5,128 bases of DNA from Shewanella sp. Lineage in GTDB: Bacteria > Pseudomonadota > Gammaproteobacteria > Enterobacterales > Shewanellaceae. How positions within the stretch are numbered: position 1 is the first letter of the stretch; the number at the start of each line of letters is the position of its first letter. Where the stretch lies: assembly GCA_004195335.1 (NCBI GenBank), contig SDWK01001001.1, positions 1 through 5,128 on the forward strand. The letters are read 5' to 3'. A model generated the notes under the pieces. That model ran no database searches. It was not told the DNA's origin and saw only the letters and a list, made by a program, of their open reading frames with translations. The position numbers and the translations under genes were made by a program. Positions 1-5,128 of this stretch are shown in pieces.

Positions 1-124
1 CAAAATTTACTCCTTTGGAGTAGATAATTGTTATCGATTATACAACTATGTATATCTGCCGGAACCTAAATCTAATTTTGTCTATTAGGTTTATCCTTTT
101 GGGCGAAGACTGTCCTCCCTGATC
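1..124. other. Non-coding A+T-rich tail downstream of gag
   Basis: After the gag TGA all three minus-strand frames contain stops. Read-through in the gag frame would add only 28 residues before TAA at 38-40. The other two frames stop earlier, and one then stays open for 21 codons to the window edge without an ATG or a protease D[ST]G motif. Two inverted repeats occur: TACTCC/GGAGTA with a 3-base loop (8-22) and AACCTAA/TTAGGTT with a 15-base loop (63-91). If a pol frame follows this gag, it begins beyond the left edge. Confidence 0.5.
8..22. repeat. Perfect short hairpin TACTCC-TTT-GGAGTA
   Basis: Six bases pair perfectly around a three-base loop in the A+T-rich segment after gag. It could form a small RNA hairpin in a gag-pol junction or a 3' untranslated region. 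There is no T-run typical of a bacterial terminator, and the context is eukaryotic. A role is unproven. Confidence 0.4.
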
Positions 125-1630
125 TCAGTCGGAGTCAGAACTAGAAGCTGAGCTACTAATTTCGCCATCAGACATTTCTGATTCGTCACTGGAAGACATG
201 CACTCGGCAAATTTCTTCCTCAACTTGCGGATTTCCCTGCTGTCGGAAGATTTCTTCTTGCTCATTTTTGAGAGCTTCTTCTTCCTACTCTGCATCTTGC
301 TGAGCTTCTTCTGGAGAGCCTTCGACTCTTTCTTGTACTTGCGTACTTGCTGACTCTGGTCGGCCATGCCACCACCCATGGCTCTTCTGGCCATCTCCTC
401 TTTATCTTCGCAGTTGGAGTTAGAGTGGGACATGTACTTGCGCTCTGGCATCCCGGCATTCTTGCATAGGGAACAGAAACGAGCAGTTCCTCTGCTGTTG
501 TTGTCGTTGCTCTGCTTGCGGCGCTTGTTGGGGTTATTGCCGTTCCTAGGCTCGCTAGTCTCGCGTAGTTTCGTCTGAGCAACTTTGACTTCGTCCTGTG
601 CTTCTTTATAGGCTGCCCTATCGCGCTCATCCTTTTGTTCAATGGTGGTGAGTGTATCCATGAGCTTTTCCTCGCTCATTTCGCGGTAGTCGGTCTCCTT
701 GTCGGAGAGCTCGTTCTGCATATCCTCAGGGAGTCCATCCTTGATTGCCTTGCGGATTACTTTCTCCGGAGCGGGTTTATCACGCTCGTCCCAACAGGCT
801 TCATAGGAGCTCTGATTCTTAAGAGAATGGGGTTGGAGGTACAGACAGTAGTCGAACATTTCACGAATGCGACTGATGTAGCGGACCATCGGCCACTTGA
901 AGGGCTTATTGATGCTCTGCTGGAGGTACTCGATATGATCGTGGTACACCTGGCGATGATCTTTCCAGATCAACTTGCCAAGTTCAAACCAGAGGAGTTT
1001 CTCGAACTGCTCTGCTGACTCATGTCCGGTAGTTAATTTTGCCGTGAGCTCTTTCTGCTCTTCCACGGGGAGGGACAACTCGTATGCGTTGAGTTCCTCA
1101 TCTTCGAATACCCACTGGTTGAACAACGTTCGGCTACCTTGGAGGGCTCTGAATTGGTCGGGATCATCCTTATCGATGTCCCATTTAGTAAGCATCATTA
1201 CTGATACCATTTTGTAAATCTTACAAAATTTGTCCTTTGCGTTGCCGGTTAGCAAACGCTCGAAGTGGCCTAACCTAGTAAAGGTATGCTCACGTCCAGT
1301 GAGGGCTTGGGGTCCGAATAGGTCGAGATCCAAAGATCTACGAACCTGGACAATCAACGGACCATTGTAGGTCAGGTCGATGATCTTTCGGAATTTCTTT
1401 TCCTCAAGATTGGATCGGCTCTCAGCCTTTCCTGGGTCAATTAAGACCTTGATGGAGACGTACTCGTCGTCGGCATCATTAGCATCCTTCTCTGCTTCGC
1501 AGAAAGGGATGGCTGGGGTGAGTCCAGCTTTATTCTCACCGGGTGCGATTCTCGCAATCCTTTTGACTCGCTTTTCGCTCTTTCCAGAGGATGCGCTGCC
1601 ACTTCTTTTCGTATGCCTGGTTTTAGGCAT
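125..1630 (-). CDS. gag: Gag-like nucleocapsid/capsid protein with CCHC-type zinc knuckle
   Basis: This 501-residue protein probably forms the virus-like particle and packages element RNA. The N-terminus is strongly basic (1-27, rich in K and R, NLS-like). Residues about 75-345 look like a retrotransposon capsid: FERLLTGNAKDKF (123-135), a helical stretch around WPMVRYISRIREMFDYCLYL (246-265), then GLPEDMQNEL (299-308) and EEKLMDTLTTIEQ. A zinc knuckle follows a basic linker: C386-X2-C389-X12-H402-X4-C407. It is longer than the classical CX2CX4HX4C. Residues about 425-475 are lysine-rich and probably coiled coil; 476-501 form an acidic serine tail. The ATG at 1628-1630 has A at -3, and an in-frame TAG lies at 1640-1642, so this is the first possible ATG and the protein is not a continuation of pol. 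The stop is TGA at 125-127. Its place 3' of pol is unusual; an env role is unlikely because I see no signal peptide or membrane segment. Confidence 0.86.
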   Translation of the reverse strand: MPKTRHTKRSGSASSGKSEKRVKRIARIAPGENKAGLTPAIPFCEAEKDANDADDEYVSIKVLIDPGKAESRSNLEEKKFRKIIDLTYNGPLIVQVRRSLDLDLFGPQALTGREHTFTRLGHFERLLTGNAKDKFCKIYKMVSVMMLTKWDIDKDDPDQFRALQGSRTLFNQWVFEDEELNAYELSLPVEEQKELTAKLTTGHESAEQFEKLLWFELGKLIWKDHRQVYHDHIEYLQQSINKPFKWPMVRYISRIREMFDYCLYLQPHSLKNQSSYEACWDERDKPAPEKVIRKAIKDGLPEDMQNELSDKETDYREMSEEKLMDTLTTIEQKDERDRAAYKEAQDEVKVAQTKLRETSEPRNGNNPNKRRKQSNDNNSRGTARFCSLCKNAGMPERKYMSHSNSNCEDKEEMARRAMGGGMADQSQQVRKYKKESKALQKKLSKMQSRKKKLSKMSKKKSSDSREIRKLRKKFAECMSSSDESEMSDGEISSSASSSDSD

Positions 1631-1662
1631 GGTAACACTCTATGTAGATTAGAGGGGTGCGG

Positions 1663-1674
1663 TTATAATTATAA
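1663..1674 (-). promoter_or_regulatory. TATA-like 12-base palindrome upstream of gag
   Basis: TTATAATTATAA is perfectly self-complementary and sits 33-44 bases before the gag ATG. It is the best TATA-like element close to that start and lies next to a pyrimidine-rich leader (ACCGCACCCCTCTAATC on the minus strand). The spacing would give a very short 5' leader. It could equally be a chance feature of A+T-rich sequence; no transcript evidence is available. Confidence 0.35.
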
Positions 1675-1834
1675 TGCCACGTTGATATCGGGGTAAGTAA
1701 ATAAGTAGCGTGTAAACGGTACGGTTGAAATATTGTGATCGTTTAGGTTAGAATATTTATTTGATGGGCGTTGGATAAAAAAGGAAAGGTGTGGACAGGA
1801 GCCATCGGCGTGGTGTCCCGCATAAAACCAACTT

Positions 1835-1857
1835 AGCTGACTCGGCTGACTCAGCTA
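1835..1857. repeat. Tandem 9-base repeat with TGACTC cores (bZIP/AP-1-like) inside a small inverted repeat
   Basis: AGCTGACTC (1835-1843) is followed directly by GGCTGACTC (1844-1852) and a partial third AGCT. The second unit runs into A, giving TGACTCA at 1847-1853, the consensus bound by AP-1/Gcn4-type bZIP factors. TAGCTGA (1834-1840) and TCAGCTA (1851-1857) also form a 7-base inverted repeat around a 10-base loop. The repeats are read directly; factor binding is inferred from the consensus only. Confidence 0.6.
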
Positions 1858-1861
1858 GAAA

Positions 1862-1880
1862 CGTTAACGATCCGTTAACG
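1862..1880. repeat. Paired CGTTAACG palindromes (MYB-like site)
   Basis: Two copies of the self-complementary octamer CGTTAACG lie at 1862-1869 and 1873-1880, separated by ATC, so they recur at 11 bases, about one helical turn. Each octamer is a palindrome and the pair forms a larger dyad. The second copy extends to TAACGG (1876-1881), matching the YAACKG consensus of MYB-type factors. A related tandem ACGGTACGGT lies at 1716-1725. Function is inferred. Confidence 0.55.
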
Positions 1881-2002
1881 GTTCGATTAGTCTGCACAAA
1901 AATACCTTATCAAAGCATCTATGGCATTGTCCTCCCAGACTGCATCGTGTTTTACGAAACGATTGGGGGTATGTTTAAAAAATAATTTTGGGGGTTGGAG
2001 AC

Positions 2003-5000
2003 TTATTCTTCGAAGTAAGGCTCAAGGCGTCTAATGTTAATTCTTTCACTGACATTGCCTCTGTCGATTCGGACGGTGCCGTTTGCGTGTACTTGGGTGA
2101 TTGTATAAGGACCCTTCTTTTGATAGTCCAGTTTTCTGTAAATCCCATCGGGCTTTACGTACACTTTATCTTGTTCGGCGTAGTCATAGTTGACTCGCCT
2201 TGAATTCTCACGTAGATTGTCTCGATCTACTTGCTTCTGTTTGCGAAGTGTGATTGCTCGCCAGTCAACGACTGTTGAGAGATTAAAAATCATGTCTCTG
2301 CCAAACACAAGCTGTGCAGGAGATTTGTCAAGGGTTGTATGATGCGACGCACGTACTGCCCAGGCTATTGAACTGAGGATTTCTCCCCATGGGTCGATGT
2401 AATCGAACACCTGACTGTTCAAGTCTTTAGTTAAAAACATGTGGCCTAATACTTGATGTATACGCTCAACTGGAGCGTTGGCCTGTGGATTTTTGATTGA
2501 CGTAAGCACCGGCTTAATGTCGAAATCTTTTAGTAGTGGAATGAAATCGCGTTTGAATTCCGATCCGTTGTCGAAGACAACTCGTTTAGGGCGTGGGTAT
2601 CTCGATAGCCACGTGTTGTTGAAGAGCTGGCTAATTCTTGCCGAGGTCTTATCTATGTACTCTTGATTTTGTACTTTGACTTGATCCAAGTCGTAGTAAG
2701 GTACTTGTGTGATCTCGAACCATCCGGTTGCGGGATCTATGAATGTCATGCAGGTTAGGTACAAGTCGACTTCAGTCACTGTTCCTCCTGGTTGCATTTG
2801 TTTTACTGTTTTTGTATACGGACCTATCAGGTCTACGTGAACAGTGTGCCAAGGTTTAAGCAACCCAATATCTTTGGGTGGCAATTTACCATAGCGCTTG
2901 CTGCGCTTTTTAAAGGTTTGACATAACTCGCACTGCTTAGCATGCTGCTTCGCTTGATGTGCAAGGCCTTTCCAGTAACAAACTTCTGTGAGGGTTTTAG
3001 CAAGTCGATCACCTCCCGGGTGATTGAGATAAAAATGATACCAGTCTAACGTACGTCTACGAAGACATTGTGGTACATATATTTTGTTTTTATAGAAAAT
3101 TAACTCGACATCGTCGAGTACTTGCTTGTTATAACCGGATTCTTTGTCCTCCAAGTGTTTACTGAGTTTCGAGTTTTGTTTATTTAACTCTTTATTTTGC
3201 TCTCTGAGTACAGTAGAGAGTGTCAATGGAAAGCTATCGTCTGTAGCTGTTTCATTGGTTACGAACAATTTGTTCGTCCGACATAGACTTTCAGTACTGT
3301 CGTCTTCTCGGTCGGTGTTTGCCGAAGGCAGGCGGCTGAGCGTATCTGCTACTATGTTGTCAACTCCAGGAATATGCTGGATATTGGGCCCAAACTCTTC
3401 GAGTATGAGGCGCCATCGCATGACACGTTGAGATTCACTCAGTGTGGCTGCGTAGACCAAATTCTTGTGGTCGGACCATACGTCAATTGGATAGCCGAAA
3501 AGAATTCCACGGAATTGTTTAAGGCATTCTACTATAGCGAGAAGTTCCTTCTCGGTTGTAGTGTAGTTGCATTGGGCTTTTGACAGCTTTCTGCTGAAAA
3601 AGGCGATTGGCTTATTTCTTTGGCTGATTACAGCTCCCAGCTGGTAATCAGATGCGTCAGTATGTATGGTGAAAGGAATCGTCCAATCAGGGTAAGTTAG
3701 AAGTGTTTCAGTCTGAACCATCTTCTTTGTAGCGTGGAAGGCCTCTTCGAGTTCCTTTGTCCACTTTATTTTACTGCCCTTCTTTCCAGAAGATACAGCA
3801 GTGAATGGTGCGAGTATGTGAGAGCGACCCTTCCACATATCTCGGTAGTATTGTACCATGCCGATCAAAGCTTTGACTTCGGTGGTAGTTTTAGGGCGTT
3901 CAAGATCCACAATTCCTTGGATCTTCTTGGGGTCAGGCATGACTCCTTCCCTAGTGATGATGTAGCCGAGGTAAGGTATCTCCTTTAAACCGAAGCTGCA
4001 TTTCTTAGCATTGACCTTTAGGCCTGCATTCCTAAATCTTTGGAAGCATGTGCGTAGTTGTTGGAGATGTTCTTCGAACGTTCCTTTGGTAGTAAGGAGT
4101 ATATCATCGATATAGGCGTATAGGCCTTCAATGTCTCCGAGGAGTTCATTGACCTTAGCTTGGAATATATCTCCTGAAATACATAATCCCATCGGGAGTA
4201 CATTGTATCTGAATTTTCCAAATTCAGTGACGATGGTCGTCAAATCTTTAGACTTTGGTGAGAGCTGAATGGTATAATATCCCATGTTCAGATCAAGTGC
4301 AGTTGCATATTGGAATCCTTCCATTTGCTGCAGTGTTTCGCTAATCCTTGGTATTGGATATGGCTTGCGAACAATTCCTTGATTAATTCGTCTATAGTCA
4401 GTAAGGAACCGAACGGTACCTTCTTTCTTTGGTATGATAAACACCGGCGTGCCGTATTCTGATTGTTGCACGGGTGTAAGCACTCCGATCTCAACGAGAC
4501 GTAGGAGTTCCTTTTTAAAGGTTGCTTTGTTTATCTTTGGCACAGGATAATACCTGGCACTAGATGGCTTGTGATCGGGCTTGGTCTCAATATCAATTGG
4601 ATCCGTGTCCCATTTGCCTAGTGTTCCATCAAAGAGATCTTCAAAATCTTTGAGGAGTGAAAGTAGTTTCTTCTGTTGATTCTCATCGAGATCTTCAGCA
4701 TTGGCTGCAACCTGTTCTAGGTCTGCCTTTTCGTATTTACTATCGAGGATTCTAACTATCCGTTCGGTAGCTTCTCTGGTAGCGATCGGTTCCGCTGTCT
4801 GCGTCATGATCTGTTTGATCTCTGCTCGAGAGAATGTTGGTTTCGAGTCGGTGTGATATACACTTCTCATAGGTACTGAGACTCCGTCCCATATAAGTAC
4901 CTTTCTTTCATAATCGGTAATGAGTCCGAGTTTAACCATAAGGTCTCGTCCGATAATCATGTCGTAACCGATGTTCATGTCTTCTTCCTCGTTATCTACG

Positions 5001-5128
5001 TGGAAGCGCTGGTTAATGATTTTAGATGCTGAAAACTCAGGCATCGTGAAGTCTATCTTCACATCATAGTTAGATGTATACGTGCCGCCGGCAGTTTCAT
5101 ATTCTTGTTTGTTTTTACGGAACTTCTC
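2003..5128 (-). CDS. pol: Pol polyprotein, partial at N-terminus: protease C-terminal part, reverse transcriptase, RNase H, integrase
   Basis: This polyprotein copies the element RNA into DNA and inserts it into the host genome. Residues are numbered from the GTG at 5060-5062. That codon is not the real start: the frame stays open 22 more codons to the window edge (EKFRKNKQEYETAGGTYTSN...), so the protease D[ST]G active site lies outside. Retropepsin C-terminal part: YDMIIGRD (33-40), then WDGVSVPM. Reverse transcriptase, about 170-370: D257 in ALDLNMGYY, LPMGL (289-293), YIDD (317-320). RNase H, about 460-580: D469, E504, D531, D573. Integrase: zinc finger H676-X4-H681-X29-C711-X2-C714, DDE triad D744, D831, E866, and a GPY/F module with GPY at 984-986. 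The protein ends at YFEE with a TAA stop. No chromodomain or dUTPase is seen. All catalytic residues inside the window are present and there is no frameshift. A likely coiled-coil linker (618-645) separates RNase H from integrase. The identification is very secure. Confidence 0.97.
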   Translation of the reverse strand, partial: EKFRKNKQEYETAGGTYTSNYDVKIDFTMPEFSASKIINQRFHVDNEEEDMNIGYDMIIGRDLMVKLGLITDYERKVLIWDGVSVPMRSVYHTDSKPTFSRAEIKQIMTQTAEPIATREATERIVRILDSKYEKADLEQVAANAEDLDENQQKKLLSLLKDFEDLFDGTLGKWDTDPIDIETKPDHKPSSARYYPVPKINKATFKKELLRLVEIGVLTPVQQSEYGTPVFIIPKKEGTVRFLTDYRRINQGIVRKPYPIPRISETLQQMEGFQYATALDLNMGYYTIQLSPKSKDLTTIVTEFGKFRYNVLPMGLCISGDIFQAKVNELLGDIEGLYAYIDDILLTTKGTFEEHLQQLRTCFQRFRNAGLKVNAKKCSFGLKEIPYLGYIITREGVMPDPKKIQGIVDLERPKTTTEVKALIGMVQYYRDMWKGRSHILAPFTAVSSGKKGSKIKWTKELEEAFHATKKMVQTETLLTYPDWTIPFTIHTDASDYQLGAVISQRNKPIAFFSRKLSKAQCNYTTTEKELLAIVECLKQFRGILFGYPIDVWSDHKNLVYAATLSESQRVMRWRLILEEFGPNIQHIPGVDNIVADTLSRLPSANTDREDDSTESLCRTNKLFVTNETATDDSFPLTLSTVLREQNKELNKQNSKLSKHLEDKESGYNKQVLDDVELIFYKNKIYVPQCLRRRTLDWYHFYLNHPGGDRLAKTLTEVCYWKGLAHQAKQHAKQCELCQTFKKRSKRYGKLPPKDIGLLKPWHTVHVDLIGPYTKTVKQMQPGGTVTEVDLYLTCMTFIDPATGWFEITQVPYYDLDQVKVQNQEYIDKTSARISQLFNNTWLSRYPRPKRVVFDNGSEFKRDFIPLLKDFDIKPVLTSIKNPQANAPVERIHQVLGHMFLTKDLNSQVFDYIDPWGEILSSIAWAVRASHHTTLDKSPAQLVFGRDMIFNLSTVVDWRAITLRKQKQVDRDNLRENSRRVNYDYAEQDKVYVKPDGIYRKLDYQKKGPYTITQVHANGTVRIDRGNVSERINIRRLEPYFEE

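Larger units (their letters stand above)
1631..2002 (-). promoter_or_regulatory. Non-coding interval between pol stop and gag start: putative promoter/leader, possibly containing a short LTR
   Basis: These 372 bases carry no credible gene; the open frame on the opposite strand has no recognisable protein features. In transcription order they hold an A+T-rich stretch after the pol stop, a purine run GGGAGGACA (1936-1928), two CGTTAACG palindromes, tandem TGACTC motifs, an AATAAATATT stretch near 1752-1763, and the palindrome TTATAATTATAA (1663-1674) about 33 bases before the gag ATG. Clustered bZIP-like and MYB-like sites followed by a TATA-like site are what a retrotransposon U3/promoter would show. 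Because gag has its own start and is blocked from pol by stops, some promoter, LTR or reinitiation signal is needed here. LTR ends cannot be fixed from one copy. The regulatory role is inference. Confidence 0.5.
1..5128 (-). mobile_element. Ty3/gypsy-like LTR retrotransposon region (pol then gag; both element ends outside the window or unresolved)
   Basis: The whole window is explained by retrotransposon sequence read on the minus strand. The enzyme order protease, reverse transcriptase, RNase H, integrase is the Ty3/gypsy order; in Ty1/copia elements integrase precedes reverse transcriptase. A Gag-like frame follows on the same strand. No second flanking copy of any long sequence is visible, so no LTR pair can be drawn, and no target-site duplication can be seen. 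Both frames are intact over 3.1 and 1.5 kb, which argues for recent insertion. The gag frame lying downstream of pol means this may be the junction of two tandem copies rather than one element. Assignment to the gypsy group is firm; element boundaries are unknown. Confidence 0.88.

Noticed and set aside
635..1018. 127-residue open frame on the plus strand
   Set aside because: It is entirely antisense to the gag frame, with no recognisable domain. It is a shadow of the real coding strand, as are the other short plus-strand frames inside gag and pol.
125..1630. Env-like protein, because the frame sits in the third-ORF position after pol
   Set aside because: There is no signal peptide, no hydrophobic membrane segment and no glycoprotein pattern. 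The zinc knuckle, basic regions and capsid-like helices point to Gag.
1812..1830. Second primer-binding-site candidate: the minus strand reads TGGTTTTATGCGGGACACC
   Set aside because: The complement would need a tRNA acceptor end of ATAAAACCA, which is unusually A+T-rich, and no TG...CA LTR end sits next to it.
1791..1985. 64-residue open frame on the plus strand in the pol-gag gap
   Set aside because: It is short, has no family features, and runs through the palindromes and tandem repeats; it is most likely a chance frame in non-coding sequence.
1..5128. The window as a one-LTR circle, with 5128 joining position 1 so that gag would precede pol in the normal order
   Set aside because: Joining the ends puts a TAA (7-9) three codons before the pol frame at the junction, and no protease D[ST]G motif appears in any minus-strand frame of 1-124. 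A circular element cut at this point would need additional missing sequence.
1..5128. CRISPR array, tRNA or rRNA genes, or a bacterial operon
   Set aside because: No regularly spaced repeats, no cloverleaf or rRNA-like sequence and no Shine-Dalgarno-linked gene series are present; retrotransposon coding explains nearly all the sequence.

Overview
The window holds most of the internal region of a eukaryotic Ty3/gypsy-like (Metaviridae-type) LTR retrotransposon, or the junction of two such elements. All coding is on the minus strand, so transcription reads from high to low coordinates. Two long uninterrupted frames account for about 90% of the bases. The host is not given by the sequence. The protease motif IIGRD followed by WDG..VPM, the integrase zinc-finger context WYHxYLxHPG and the stretched Gag zinc knuckle recall, from memory, gypsy elements of diatoms, oomycetes and red algae. 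A stramenopile or red-algal genome is therefore my best guess, with moderate confidence. The standard genetic code fits both frames.

Layout in transcription order. (1) Positions 5128-2003: a pol polyprotein entering from the right edge, with the C-terminal part of the retropepsin, reverse transcriptase, RNase H, and an integrase with zinc finger, DDE core and GPY/F module. There is no chromodomain and no env after it. (2) Positions 2002-1631: a 372-base non-coding interval with tandem TGACTC motifs, two CGTTAACG palindromes and a TATA-like palindrome just before the next start codon. It looks like a promoter/leader and could contain a very short LTR. (3) Positions 1630-125: a 501-residue Gag-like protein with its own ATG, a capsid-like helical region, a CCHC-type zinc knuckle, a basic coiled-coil stretch and an acidic serine-rich tail. 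(4) Positions 124-1: an A+T-rich non-coding tail with stops in all three minus-strand frames and two small inverted repeats.

The main oddity is order. Gag lies 3' of pol on the same strand, whereas elements of this family are normally gag-pol. Either two copies sit head to tail and share a very short LTR in the 372-base interval, or the element really has a pol-gag order with a separately initiated gag, or the window crosses a rearrangement. The window does not decide between these. All catalytic residues I could check are present and neither frame is broken, so the element or elements look young.
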